From Nautilus pompilius (Eukaryota; Mollusca; Cephalopoda; Nautilida; Nautilidae): a stretch of DNA of 64,000 bases. The DNA is taken from the NCBI GenBank assembly GCA_018389105.1, contig JACATO010000602.1, positions 131,501 to 195,500 on the forward strand. Reading direction: 5' to 3'. This document shows positions 25,380 to 38,567 of this stretch, one piece after another. Below the pieces are notes generated by a model. That model did no database searches. It saw only the letters and a program-made list of their open reading frames with translations, and had not been told where the DNA came from. Each line of letters begins with the position of its first letter. The first letter of the stretch is position 1. The translations under genes and the position numbers were made by a program.

Positions 25380-27533
25380 GCCGCCATCATCTCACAGCAG
25401 ATATATCTCTGAGATACTGTTCACCAGTTTCAGGCACGTGTTGCGATTGGGGCACATCTTTGAAGTGGCAGCTTATATTCTATGAGCACAGTCATTTAAG
25501 ATGGAGTTTCTGTACGTGATCTGATAATCTGTATATTCATGGGTAAATTGTGAACAATTTTGCAGATTTGATTTTAATTTCCTCAGATGAAGGTGTGTAC
25601 TGTTTTCAGATTCAACTCTACATATGTCAACAGTGTTTTCCTAAAGTTTTTGTGACAAGTTTGGGCTTTGGAGTTCAAGTCTAACAATGGTGCGTGTTAA
25701 CTGATAAGTGGGTCACTAAGGGTCCAATCGAAACCCTTTAGCCACTCCAATTTTGTAATAATTTGGTACCTACACACAGCATATTATTACGCAAATAAAA
25801 GAATAAAATTATTTTTTCAAAAATTTTAATCCTTTTTTCTGTTGCATGTTTATGATAGAATTGCAATGTGAAATAGTGATTACAGGAATTTAATTGATTT
25901 ATTAAAATTAAGGTTCATTTGAAATTAAATAATCTAATTATGAATTAAAGAGTTTGTGAAAATTTTTGACAACACTATAAACACCTTTTACCAAATGATA
26001 AAGTGAAAATAAAAATTAATGAAAACAATTGAACTCAACATTTTTCATGAGCAGCAAATAAGGGGAAAGACCCTATTATTTTAAAAGCAAGATTTTAATA
26101 AGGGGATCTGGGCTCCCCTCAGCTCCTCCTCTCCACAGCACCCCTGGAATAAGTCCTTAATTTTTAAACTCTATATATGTTTTCATGTTTGAGAAGTCAG
26201 CACCACTCTGAGGTTAGTTAGTGGTAACTCTGGCCATCTGGACAACTGTTTCATTGCTCAGTAGGTTGACATCTCTTAGCTCTGTAAGCACATAATGTGT
26301 TTGTTTCTCTTCTAACTCCAGACAATTTTTTCTTGCGTTTGCCAGAGTTTATTCCCGAATTTATTATTTCATTTTATGCTCATTTCCTCTCCAGTGGAAC
26401 ATGGCTTCCAATGCCGAATGATTATTGCCCACAGAATCAGCTGCTTAATAATGTATATGCATCTAAATGAATATGTGGTATGCTGTTAACTTTCACACCC
26501 TGTTCTTCTCTCTTGGTTTAGGAAACTGAAACCAGGGGGAGGGGAGACTTCTTCTGGTGGATAGCATGCATTTCAAAGAAAATAAATATGCAAACTTTGA
26601 GTTTTATATAAGCTTCATGATCATGGACACAAAAATTATTCTCAGTGTATTAATAAAAAACAAGATTCCTATTATTTGTTTCTTTTTTTAAGTTCTCCTA
26701 CTTGAATATTTTTTAGTCATGGCATTTAAATTTGCTTAAATTAAAATTTTAGCATGATTTTTCTATCTGCCATTAGTTTAGAAAATCTTCTCGTAATAGA
26801 AAAGCTCACATTTAGGTTCTGATCATCACAGATCTGTTCCAAGCATTTAGCCCTCAGGTCATGATGGCAGATAAAGTAAATACAAAACTATGCCAGTGAG
26901 AAATCTCACTGAAAGTACTTAGCTTTAAAAGGATGAGGAGATAAAGGTGGATGGGGGAGGGTACCAGCTGAAGCCAGACCATGGTAATGTAGTCAAGTTA
27001 GTGTAGTTAAATTATTTTCTCTGGTGAATTAAAACAAAAGAAGCAAAATTTGTATTACTTCGGCTCAACTATGTTCTTCAGAATTTATCAGTCATCATTC
27101 TGATTTTTATTTCACAGGAGATTCTTGGAATCCCATCTAGTATTTTATCTACCTGTAATTTTAGTTCAAGCAGAATTTTGTGATTGCTTACTCAGAATCC
27201 TATTATTTAATGATTCCCATGATATCGGATAAAAATTTTAATAAAACACAAGCAGTTACTGGGAATTGGTTGATTTTCTCTCTACCTATGGTTTTAGAGT
27301 CTTGATATGCTATAAATTCTTTAGATTTTTTTTAAACTCAATCACAAAAATTACCATTCTAAACAAAACAGTTTTTAAAAATAGGGAAAAGTGCATATAT
27401 TTTGGACATGGTTTAGGAAAATGATACAGAGAGTGCATACACAGGAGGGGAGAGAGAGCAATTTAAAATCTGCTGGTAAAATACATGTACTAGTTACTAC
27501 TAAACATCAGCATACTTTGAAAGCAGTTCTTAC
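25380..27533. other. Intergenic or 5' intron, no gene recognised
   Basis: AT-rich, with a few GC-richer blocks. The block at about 26100-26147 ends CTCCACAGCACCCCTG, which reverse-complemented resembles a CAGGGGTG hAT terminus. No partner terminus was found. Confidence 0.3.
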
Positions 27534-27680
27534 CTGTTACCAGCTTTCCATTTTGAGCTTGTTTGAGCAATAGACACGATCAGACTTCACAAAACACTGC
27601 ACAGAAATGAACTCTGCTGCTGATGTACTTGTACCAGGACCACACAATCTTTCCAGTGTGGGGAATGCATGATTAATGCA
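27534..27680 (-). other. Possible 5' non-coding exon of the WSC gene
   Basis: A near-perfect donor (AACAG/gtaagaact) ends at 27534. Joined to the acceptor just upstream of exon A, it adds no ATG in frame and gives an in-frame stop before the 25076 ATG, as expected for a 5' UTR exon. The 5' boundary is not defined; 27680 is arbitrary. Confidence 0.3.
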
Positions 27681-29031
27681 AACATTAAACATGTCACAAC
27701 ACGAATATACAAACTGAACCATAAAGTTTTATTTCCTGAGAAAAATGAGATTGTCTCTGTGAATTTGGAAATGTTATTTCTACCACTGTATTGTGTTTGC
27801 TTTTGTATTTTTTTATGGAAAAGAAATTATTCTATGTCTAGAGAAAATGTCAAAGGGCAGATTTGTTTTACAATTGTGTGATGTGAGACCAGTTAGAATA
27901 AACTTTTAACATTTCTTTACTTAAAAATTTGCTTTACATAAATTTTTAGATTTGTATTGACCAAAGATTTCCAGATGAGTGGTCTAATGCTAATAGTGAA
28001 TATTACTTCAAACCTCTTTCACTCTTATGTCACTATTTATTATTAACATTAAAGATGAATCTGAGTGAGTTTGCAGTACCTTTCAACAATTCATTTTCAT
28101 TCTTATTTTTTAACTCTTCACATACCACATCAGTTTTTACCTTCCTTATACTATCCAGCCTAAATCCCTAATTAGTATTTGTGTTGAACTGGCTGTACTT
28201 ACCCATCATAAAGAGTTGTTTTAATGATGAAGATAATATGCATCACAGCTACAGAAGGTTAAATATATAGGTTTTGTTGTTTTTTATGAGATACTAGTTT
28301 GAATTTTTCTCCATTAATTGTCCTTTGTTGTTTTTTCCCCCCTGTATGTAGTTTTGTGAAAGGGTCTGTGTAATCCATCTGTTCATCAGTTAAACAGTGA
28401 TTAGAAATTCTGTCATTTTAGAGATAGGTCACACTGTTTACTAGTTGTTTGCACACACTACAATAAAAATATAGTACTAGAAAAAGCTATTGCATCAGCA
28501 GCAACACACTATATCTGTCCAAATCTGGCCCGCCCAGAAAAGAGAGGCCAAATCCTTTTAGCTTCTGAAGAACAAGCTTTTAGTTTATGTATACTAAAAT
28601 ACTAAAGGGAAGATAAATTATTCAGAAAACCTGCTAAAGTGGTGGTGTGGGGGCAAAGACTTTTTTTTTCTTTTTTCTTTTAGATTCAAACTTTGGATGA
28701 TGTCATGACAGGTATGCTATCTTCCCTTTAATAGGATCCCTGAACTTTGTGGAGATGGGGGTCTATTAATAAAAACCATATGAATGTCCTACTCTATTAA
28801 TTTTAAAAATTCATAAGAAAGGGAAATAATTTAAGCGTCGTGAGAATGTTGTAAAGGTAAGAGATTTTAGTGTACGCTAAATCATGTCATTACTGTAAAT
28901 CATAATCCCTTTTTATAAATATGTGGTTACATCTCTTAGAGTATATTGCCTCAACGTGGAATCCCCAGTATAGAATGGATGTAGAAATGTTAGATTAAAA
29001 TTTAGAGAAGATTCACTAAGACAGGGCCGTC

Positions 29032-30921
29032 TTATCGCATGGGCACACTGGGCAGTTGCCTGGGGGTCCCGCAATTTTAGGGGCCTTGAAATTCAATTTG
29101 AAAAATAAAAATTGCTTGACATTTTTGTTCTCATGCTAGTCTCTTGTTGGCCATTGGGGTATTGTCCATGCACCATATCATCCTCAAAAAACGGAAACTT
29201 TTTTGGCATTCTAGAACTATTGAGTTTGACCCTTTTTTGGAAGAACATTTTAAAGTGTACGGAAATGCTGGAAAGGGGAACCCATCATATATATCGGCAA
29301 ACATTTGTGAATAATTTATTGAAATAATGAGACAACAGGTATTTTGTGCAATTTTGGAAGAAATCAAAGAGATTATTCAATAAGTGTTGATTCCACTCCA
29401 GACATTTCGCACATTGATCAATTGACATTTACTATCTGGTACATTAGTGGAAGTGAACCAGTGATACGTTTCCTCAAACATCCCCATCTTTTCTCACAGG
29501 GCAAAACATTTAGCAGACATGGTTGTAGAGTTTCTGCAAGAGAACAACATTCCATTATCAAACTGCCGTGGTCAGTCTTATGACAATGCCTCAAATATGG
29601 CAGGACGCTACACTGGATTGCAAACAAAAATCTATGGACTAAATGAATTTGCTATATATATATATATTCCTTGTGCTGGACACAGTCTGAATTTGGTGGG
29701 AGTAAAAGCGGCAGAGTGTGGTCAACAGATCGTCTCCTCTGACTTTGTTCAGCATTTATATTCCTTTTTCTCGGCTTCCACACATTGCTGGAATGTTCTG
29801 ATGCCATCTTTAGGAAATAATCATATTGTGGTCAAATGTCTCTCTGACATGAGATGGTCAGCACATTTCAATGCTGTCACTGCTCTTCATGGAGGTTTCA
29901 AGAAAATTCAAGATACATTGGATGCCCTTGCGCTTGATGCTGATCAGAAATGGAACATAAGACATGTGGCAGAAGGATTGAGCAAGAAAATTGAGAAGCT
30001 AGAGACTCTTTTTGACAATTCTTTGGAATGACATTCCGGAAAGAGTGAACAAAACAAGTAAAATTTTGCAGGCAAAAGATGTGGACATACTTGTTGCCAT
30101 TGATCTCCTCAAGTCTCTGAAAGCCTATCTTCAGGAAATGAGAAACAAATTCAGTGAATATGAAGCAAAGTCTAAAAGCAGGTGTCCAGATTCTAAATAT
30201 AGTGATGGAGACAAATGTGCAAGAAAGCGAAGTGTGTGTCTTACCAGATATGATGGGTCAGCGGAACTGATACTTCTCCACAAAATTGAAAAATTCAAGG
30301 TGGAAACATACCTTCCTATCCTGGACTCTCTGAACTCTCACCTGACTAAATGTGCAGAAGTCTACGAAAGTATTGGAAATCTGTTTTCCTCCTTCAGTCA
30401 ATTAAAAACATTTGACTGTAATGAGCTTAGTCAAAGGTGTGAAAAATTGGCTAATGCTTATCATGAAGATCTTGATTACAATGAATTACTCAATGAATGC
30501 AAGCAATTCAAGCACTACATTGTCCATGATGAAAATTGCAAGACTCTTCCAGATATGTATAGCAAACTCATTTCAGATAAGTTGAAATCTGTTTCTCCCA
30601 ATGTTGAAATTGCACTCAGAATATTTATGTGCATGATGGTGACCAACTGTACCGGGGAGCATTCATTTTCCAGGTTGAAACTTACAAAGAATCACCTTCG
30701 CATCACATTGGAACAGCAGCAGTTGAATTTGCTTTCTCTCATGTGCATTGAAAGTGACATCCTCAAAAACATAGACTTTCAACCAATTATAAAGCAATTT
30801 TCTGCAATGAAATGCTGCAAATTTCCCAGTTGAAAAACTTAATTTTAATGTGTTGAGGGGAGGTAGGGGCCCTAGTATATTGCCTTGCTTGAGGGCCTCA
30901 AATATTCTTAAGATGGCCCTG
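29032..30921 (+). mobile_element. ZMYM1-like hAT element with intact 8-bp target-site duplication
   Basis: The left end is CAGGGCCGTCTTATC and the right end, reverse-complemented, CAGGGCCATCTTAAG. CACTAAGA occurs exactly at both borders (29024-29031 and 30922-30929). The 1890-bp interior holds a transposase with only a few frame disruptions, so the insertion is relatively young. The coding part starts within about 90 bp of the left end and lacks an N-terminal zinc-finger region, consistent with an internally deleted copy. It is intergenic, upstream of both flanking genes. Confidence 0.93.
29115..30833 (+). pseudogene. hAT transposase (ZMYM1-like), frameshifted
   Basis: It contains ISVDSTPDISHIDQL (first catalytic region), SYDNASNMAGRYTG (second catalytic acid) and PCAGHSLNLVGVKAAECG. 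The C-terminal hAT dimerisation domain includes NCTGEHSFSRLKLTKNHLR. Frame changes occur near 29.3, 29.5 and 30.01 kb. The two longest open pieces (29519-30031 and 30012-30833) are separated by a single shift. A (TA)n expansion at about 29652-29666 adds isoleucine-tyrosine repeats. It resembles animal proteins annotated as zinc finger MYM-type 1-like, which derive from hAT elements. Confidence 0.9.
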
Positions 30922-31189
30922 CACTAAGATAGGTAATGATAACTGTGGCTGTAATTATGGGAAAAAAAATTCTTATTTTTTAATCAGTTTTTTTTTTTGT
31001 TTGTTTTTTTTTTGGTAATCGAGTTATATTGGTGTGGCTTCACTCAGTAGGTTGGATTCAAGCAGAAAGTGTGAATAGTAAAAACTACACTTCTGAGTTT
31101 GGTAAACCATTTGACTGCATAACAGATTTCTTCCAAAGGTCTAAGGATCAGGCAGTGGTGGAAAAATTGTTAAACGGATAGAGGGCCGC

Positions 31190-31740
31190 CAGTTGAGTAG
31201 GGAGTTAATAGCATGTTTAGTGGCAGACCACAGGGACCATTGTTAGATTAAATCCCATTTTGTACCTAAGATTTGCTAATGATACGAAGATATATTTGAA
31301 GGTGATTAATTAGGAAATATGGCAAGAATTCAGGAACAAGTCGACAGTCTCCATATTTGGGCATCCATGTGACAAATGCAGTTCTGGACACAGGAACAAA
31401 CTGCATATTAGGCTCTGGTGTGATATCTCAAATGTATCAAGATTTTAAAGATATATCACTGAAGTAACAATATCAAACTGCTGCTAAGAAAGCTGGTAAA
31501 ATTCTAGTCTGAAAAGTAAGACTACTGCTATCATGCATCAAAGCAAAGGAATCTCGGTCAGATCTCACCTGGAGTAGACAGTGTTGGTGTCCTTATTTAA
31601 AAAAAGGATACTGATTGCTTAGAAGTTAAGTGTTTACTTGTTTAGCTAGAGGCATACAAAATCATATTATAAACATTAAAAGATCAGAAATGAAGTTGTG
31701 CCAAGTTGTTAGATGAATGAGGGGGAAATCTAATTGAAAT
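31190..31740 (+). pseudogene. Non-LTR retrotransposon reverse-transcriptase relic (C-terminal part)
   Basis: Broken plus-strand frames show a degraded RT palm: a GRPQGPLL-like block, then LRFANDTKIYL (the YADDTK catalytic box with changed residues), ARIQEQVDSLHIWAS and RSHLEYxxVWSPYLKKDTDCLE-like text downstream. This order is that of jockey/CR1-type LINEs. No 5' ORF or endonuclease is visible. Heavily decayed. Confidence 0.6.
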
Positions 31741-32079
31741 ATTTAAAATGTAGAGCATGTGCATTTTGGTGTCTTTCACTCTGGCAGCTAATTCTGGTGA
31801 AAGGGAACAGGTGACTAGCTCTTTTGATCCAGCATGGCAGAAGTCCTGCAAAATTTCATGTTTGGCTGCTAATATTTGGTTGGCTTCTAGGAATGGGGAT
31901 CACATCATCTTTGCAAAATTGAAGCCTACCTTCCAAGAACATTACAACTAAGTTACCCATGACTCTGTAACCTGGTTTTTCCCACTTGCTCGTCTTTTAG
32001 CAATCATGGCAATTAGCCCAGAAATAAATTGTTTCACAAGGTTTCAGGTGCTATAAAGTACAGTTCACATTTTCAGATG

Positions 32080-33930
32080 GATTACATGGCCAAATATCGC
32101 ACATTTTTACATGAAGTTCCAGGAAACTACTAATTTTATTGTTTGTACATCAAGGTGAAAGGGATGTGATTCATCGAGAACAGTGAAGACCATCATAGGT
32201 GATTAAAAGGTACTGAAAAATCAGCCTACTCTAAACCTAGACAGTAAATTCGAGTTCACTGGTTTATAATACAGCAAAAGCTTGGTTTTGGGTTGCAAAT
32301 TACATTATGGGAAATAATTTTCCCATTAACATATCTGATCATTTTGGTCCACTGTTCAAACAAATTTACTGATAGTGATACTGCCAAGAATTATTATTCA
32401 GTTTACCAGACAACAACCTGTATAATTAATGATGTTATTACTCCATCATTGAGAGAAAATTTGGTAAATGAAATGTTTACTATATTCTTTGGAAATTCAT
32501 GGGTTGAACAATGGTTTAGAGAAGATGAATCCATTTAGTGCTTCTAAAAAGATGACTCAAGCTCTAAGTGTGAAAACTCTTGGAATAACTACAAAGGAAT
32601 GGGTAATGGGTATAGACAATAGTCTTTCAATTTTAGAGTGCACAATTCAATTAAGACTAGAGTGCAAAATGCCAATAATGCAGTGTATTTTATGGATTGT
32701 CTGTGCTACATTTTGCACAATACAACTTATGCAAGCAAGAGGTTTGAAAATAAAGTACAATTCAGTGTTGGCATTTTCCACTGGTTTGAATACTCATCTA
32801 AAAGAAAAATCCTGCTGACTGAGTTTTGTGGTGTTCGGTAATCAAACAAGTACTAAGTGGCTTAGTAGTGAAGCTGGATAGCTCCATCTTTTCTTTTTAT
32901 CCAATTCTGAGCTTCAAGCAGGATTTAAGAAACTTGAGTCTTCTAATATACAATGCTTCCTACTTTTGCAAATTTTAACCAACTATTAGAGAAATCAGAT
33001 CCATGCACATCATATTTGTTAAAGCTGATCTTGAAGCTTGCCTGAAGGACAACTCAAGAGTTGTTTTCTCTTTCATAAAACCAGAACAAATCAACAACTG
33101 TTTATTGGTATTATAAGAATGAAACTGAACAAGAATCTTGAGGATCACATAATATCAAAGGAACTAGCCATAATGTTCTATGCAGCTCCATGTCAGTTTT
33201 ATGTTGAAGCTGCAACATATATGCTGGCACAAGAACCTTTCATTGGATGAGACCTTGCAGAAGCACAATTTAATTGGAATCAACATGCAAAGGCTGATTT
33301 TGATCAGGTTACATTTTTTGCACAAAGACACGTGCATTTTGTTTGGAGATTGTAGTGAAATAACTAATTCTAGCTATAGTTTATTTAATGGTGGTGGTAG
33401 GTGCTTCCAGCTGTAAGGTTATGCTAGTAATATACTTATAAAGCCTGAGAAATAATATTCCTCATTTTGTACATTTTCATATACCCACTTTAAGAGGGAA
33501 TGATGTTTTGTATGATGAGTTGATTGATCACCAGTTAATGAAGGCCTCAGATTTGCTTGATGAAGTCAAGCAAGCTGTAACTGTATGAGTTAACGGATGC
33601 TGCCAAGCTACTAGACTGTGTATGGATATAATCTGGGGTTGTTTACATCTCAGTGGCTATCCCACATTCATAAAGTTCCAGTAAAGTGGCAAAATTAGCT
33701 TTCTTGCCCACAGCAATGAAGAGGAAGTAAGGGCATTCAGCTTTGTCAGAAAGATATGCTTCAGGGAAAAACCTGAAAAATGATAGAAACTTGAGCCCCA
33801 TTATGACCATCAAGATGAATTTGAATGGGTCCTGGTTTCAATATGGACCATGAAAAGAGGCATTGAGTCTAAGGTTACCTGGGAGTATGGGAGACTGGAT
33901 GTGGCACTTGTCTTGTTTGAAATTGAACTT
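32080..33930 (+). pseudogene. hAT transposase relic (third lineage)
   Basis: Plus-strand fragments in changing frames match an animal hAT family lacking an obvious human name: NNFPINISDHFGPLF, then TTCIINDVITPSLREN, GLEKMNPF, VHNSIKTRVQNANNAVYFM followed by CxCxILHNT, and KRFENKVQFSV with FHWFEYSSKRKILL. C-terminal KMNLNGPCF-like and VTWEYG text lies at about 33.8-33.9 kb. Many stops and shifts. Terminal repeats were not identified. Confidence 0.7.
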
Positions 33931-34159
33931 TTTAGGAAATTGCTGGAAATAGCATCTCTGAGTCTTTAGTTTTTGCAAAAAAAAAAATTCTGGAAAATGG
34001 GCCAAGATCCTTGCGTCCTCGCTGCTCACTAATTGAACTTTTTGGTCTCTCTCTCTTCTCATATGTACAGTATCAACTTATTTAACTCATTCACAATTCT
34101 CAACTTCCAAAGTATTGTTATACCAGCCTGCGATTCAGCACTGACAGCCACATATCTAA

Positions 34160-34186
34160 ATAATAATAATAATAATAATAATAATT
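34160..34186. repeat. (AAT)n microsatellite
   Basis: About nine AAT units. Confidence 0.9.
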
Positions 34187-34421
34187 AACTACTTATTGAC
34201 AATGTTTATTAATGGTTGGCAATCTTTAGCGGAATTCTGGGATTGATTAAAACGGAAACGTTGCTTAATAACCTCTGAAGGTGGAGAGGCGAATTGGAGG
34301 GTAATTCTTAGAAAAAAATTTTTTTTATCCTTTTGTCGTGAATTCTCCGAATTCAGTTTCATCAAAGGCTGAGGGAATGAAGTCTATAGTTTCCTGCAAA
34401 AAATAAATCCTCCCCTACTGC

Positions 34422-34433
34422 AAGATGGCGGCC
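34422..34433 (+). promoter_or_regulatory. YY1-type motif near probable YKT6 promoter
   Basis: AAGATGGCGGCC matches the YY1 consensus that often lies just downstream of transcription starts of animal housekeeping genes. It lies in a locally CpG-containing stretch about 430 bp upstream of the likely first-exon donor of YKT6. Function is inferred, not shown. Confidence 0.45.
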
Positions 34434-34699
34434 GTCGTTCAGAGTTACGAGACCCGACCAGGCCATTGTCCGCTCATACAGTCTAATAGTATTTATTTAT
34501 TTTTTTTTTTAAAAAAAAAAAACTTTACATTTATTTATTTTAGTTACTACGTTAATATCATATATTTTACAGTGTATTCTATTTATTTATTTATTTAAAT
34601 TTTTTTTTTTTGTTTTTTTTTGTTGCATTTCCTGTTTTCGAAATCTAGTTCCGGTTTTCTCGCTATTTCAAACCGAGGCTGCACTGTCACTTCCTTCTG

Positions 34700-34855
34700 A
34701 CTACATTACCGTGTAGAGAGAGAGAGAGATTGCCTGTGTCCATTATCGTCATTACATCACAATACTCTCAACAACAACAACAACAACAATGACCGTATTT
34801 CGCTGTTGTCTCGTTTAATCCATTTGTCGGCAGCCTGATACGGTTACTTCGTCAG
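34700..34855 (+). other. ykt6: Probable 5' non-coding first exon of YKT6
   Basis: A consensus donor (GTCAG/gtaagagaa) ends at 34855 in a CpG-containing region with no long frame. The next plus-strand acceptor (ttgttgtag at 39167) precedes the YKT6 start codon by 88 nt, as expected for a second exon with 5' UTR. The 5' limit given is approximate. Confidence 0.45.
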
Positions 34856-34919
34856 GTAAGAGAATACTGTCCGATTTCCGTGCCTCAGACTTTACCAAGC
34901 CAAATGTCAGTGGACTGAC

Positions 34920-34940
34920 TGTCCTGTCCTGTCCTGTCCT
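34920..34940. repeat. (TGTCC)n short tandem repeat
   Basis: Four copies of a pentanucleotide just inside the presumed first intron of YKT6. Confidence 0.85.
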
Positions 34941-37864
34941 GGTTACTGGTGGTGTTAGTAGTAATTATTAATATATATCGCCCTGGTCGGGCCTGCTAGG
35001 TTAGGGGAAAAGGGCTTTAATATCTAATCAAGGTAGGACATCCCGTTCCTGTCTTGGAAGTTCTCCCTGAAACTGTGCGGGTGGTTCTGTTGTCTCACCC
35101 CAAGTGACAAGATGGTGATTCTTGTCTGAATGGTGATCGAGTCGGGAGTGAAACCAGATATGAAATGATATTTATACAGTAAAGTGGATAAACATGGGAA
35201 AGGGAACCTGGGCCTGTACACGTAGCATTGTAATTAATCGTTGTTATCTTTAGGTTTTAAGAACCGTTTGAAGTTGGCGACGTTTCTGGTCTGGCATGGG
35301 AGCCTGGGCCAGTGGAGCTGGAGGTCTCGGCTTCTGCCCTCTTCCAAAGTCTTTAGCCAACGCATTTTAAAGCAGATTGGTCCGTAGCAGACTGCATCTA
35401 TTTCAGGCAGAACACTCAAAACCTCCATCATCGCTGCTAAAGAATTCTTCCTACTACGATTCTTAAAAAAAAAACTTTGTAACTGTATCCCCGTATTCTT
35501 TGAGAGAAAGAGATGGAACCAGAAAACCCACTATTTGTCTGTCTTGTCTTTTGGAATTGTAAAAGTTTCCATTAGATCTCGACACAGTTTCCACCTTGCA
35601 ACTAATATTTACTTAAAATGGTAGAATATGATTGTCTGATGTTTTGTGTACATAGTTTTGTAAATCCAGTCAGCAGATGTGACTCACTCGGTTAATGTAA
35701 AAAAAAAAAATTACCAAGTTAATCTCTTTCCTTGGGGGCACTTGGATAAGCCATGATTACTTCCTGTCTCTTTCTGCAACCAATCTTAAACCGATTTAAC
35801 ACCTCAACTCCCAAGCTTATAGAACCAAAATACTAGTAACCGTTTTCTAAATATTAACCAAATCTATCAGCAACAAATATAGATGCACAGTACTTTGCTG
35901 AATAAGATGATTCTAAAAAGAGAGATTTTTAATACTAAGAAAAGAATAAAAATCAAATTCTCTATTACTATCACAGGTTTTCCAAATAATGACAACCCTT
36001 TGCATGTGTTCTTACAATTTTCTTAAAATTCTTTCTCTCTCTCACACAAACAGACATTTTCTTGAAGCAAAATGCTCGTCAGCATCTCTCTCCAGAAGCA
36101 GCTGATAATGCAATTCAACAGATAAACCTAAAATGGCATGCAATTGTACATATCTCAAAAAGATGTATAAACGCAAAGGCATTTTGTGTCTCAATGTTAA
36201 AACATAGTTTGTTCAGAGGCTCACAGATGACGGTACTGTGCAATCCAGCAGTGTATCTTGATGTCAGGTGGAAAGTGGATGGGACATAGACCATTTGAAT
36301 ACTTGCCATGCTCTCCAAATTTTCTTGTAAAGTGTATTGAAGGACAGGGTTTACACTACAAAGTCAGCTACTGTCCACAAACTTCAATGGCAAATTATCG
36401 ATGCTTCAACAACTATTTGTGTGAAAATGTGTTTCTGTATGTCCCTTTAGTGTCAGATGCCACAATGCCTTTGTAGATGCTGATGGTAGATGTTTTGAAC
36501 ACCTATTGCAGTGTATCATGCTTGAGATGGGTGCCTGAGGTATGAAGCACAAACTCTCTTTGTCAAGTCTTTGTTTACTAGGCTATGGAAAAATAGTGCA
36601 TACATCATTTTGGGACACCATGAGTGTGTGTGTTTAGGTCAGCTATCAGTGTGACATTAGAATTTCACTAATTATAAATTGCAATAGAACTTAACTCATG
36701 AATCATCTACATTGTGGGTAATTTCCCTGTTGCTGTCCTTCGGGTCTAGTCCTGAAGAGGGCCGCTTGTGTGTGCAGCATTGTTATTTTATAGTAGATCT
36801 TTTTCATGCTGGGTGTGTTTCTAGTTTTGGGATGTAGAAGCAGTTTGAGTTGGTTCTGTCCCTGTGACCTTGTGGTTAGATATGGTACCTTGACCTATCT
36901 GTTCTGTTAGCCCACTGTACCACCAGAATATTATTTAGTTATATTATTACTAACAAGGTGATTGGAATAACCTAAACTAACCCACTAAATTCTGTCTATC
37001 ATCACCATTATCTTTCTGCATTTATATGGAAATTTAAATCTAATTTTGAGCTACATTTCAGGTCATGAAGTATGCTATACCTCGACAGTTTAATTTTTGC
37101 TAGCAACACACACACACACAAGCCAAGTTTGGGGGAATGGTTATTTATAATATATTTTCAGTTCTTGAGCCCAGATTATTATTATAATATTATTTTACTT
37201 AGATGTAATTTCAATCAGTGTTGTAATCAAACTTGTAATGATATAACAAAATTTTGAATCCTTAATGCCTAATGAAAATATTTAAAAACTGGAATTAAAT
37301 GCAGGAACCATGGCCAAAATTAGGTATAAAAATTGCAAGCTTTCACTGGTACATTAGAATTCTTTAAAAATTTCAGCTATAGTCTTACAATGTTGGCTCA
37401 TCTCTTACTGGAGACCTGAGATTTGTGCAATTACAACATGGAGGAGGTTTTTCAAGTTTTGCAGATTTGGTTGGACTCTATTAATCAGATGAGCTGGATT
37501 AGTTATTACTAGGAAGTTTGTTTTTGTTGTTGTTTTTTCAAGGAGGATAGAAGCTGTCATGGGTATTGCAAAGCCCAGAGGGAAGAGAATGTTTGTCTGT
37601 TAACACAATTTCTCTATTGATTTACGCTGTCATTACCAACCAGCCAACAACGGTGATAGCTGACTTCGTTTATTTATTATTCTATTACTAGAAAATGTTT
37701 AATTGTGATCACTAAATGAAGGAAATCCCCTCTTAAAAGTGGATAACAGATCTTCTGCTCAGTGTCTGAAGCCCGAACTGGGTAAGCGACATCTCTCTCC
37801 TAGTTGTTCAGCATTATTCCGAATCTTGTGATCCGAGAAGCAGCGAATCTCTGCTGCTCTCTCT

Positions 37865-37876
37865 GGCCGCCATCTT
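37865..37876 (-). promoter_or_regulatory. Second YY1-type motif, opposite orientation
   Basis: GGCCGCCATCTT is the reverse complement of the motif at 34422. It lies in a CT-rich stretch within the presumed first intron of YKT6. It could mark an alternative or antisense promoter; no transcript evidence is available. Confidence 0.3.
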
Positions 37877-38548
37877 TTCTTTTCTAAAAAGTGAACTAGC
37901 ATATCCAAGCCTGCTTACTGACTGTTTCATTTTTAAGTTAAAATATATGTGTACCATGTGTGCAGACAGTTGTTGGATGATTTATCATTCTGGTTCTTCA
38001 ACTGTAGTGGACAAACGTCAAAATTGGATTTAAAAGCAGAGCAGCAGTAGCAGCGCATATGTGACAGACTCGAGCTACTACCAAGAATCTGTGCATGTAT
38101 GGATGCCTGATATTTAAATGGGAAGTTTTGCTGAATGGATATTTTTTTTTTTTCATTTCCAGTGCAAACAGATATTTTATGTTAAAATTTGATTGTTGGT
38201 ACACTTGACCACAAGTAGTGGGTTGCACCAAGATAGGTTGCCAGTAAGGGAGAAGAAAAATTGACCTAAAAGGTCTTTTCCCAAATAGTAATGTTCTGGT
38301 TAACCATATGTTAATTGTATTGTGAAGTGGCTTAAGGATTTGTGATTCAAAATTATTTTTTTTAAAAAGAATAAAACTAGAATCTCTCAAATATTTCAAT
38401 ATGACCGGTCACTGACTCTACTACTACTTCTTGGCGACTCCTCCCCATCCTGACTTTCAGGGTCCAAGCGAGTTACCTGGCTCCGACCAGAGACTCTTGA
38501 GCGGTGATCGAGGTGCAAGCCAGTCAGTAGTTTCCACCGGTGCCTCCA

Positions 38549-38567
38549 CCACACACACACACACACC
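38549..38567. repeat. (CA)n microsatellite
   Basis: Short CA run. Confidence 0.85.

Noticed and set aside
27537..27722. Cys-containing minus-strand frame as coding exon
   Set aside because: In the frame shown it meets a stop before the consensus donor, and the frame leading into exon A has an upstream stop. Kept only as a possible 5' non-coding exon.
36062..36476. Plus-strand frames of about 75 codons in the presumed YKT6 first intron
   Set aside because: No recognisable domain and no supporting splice pair. Possibly an old repeat.
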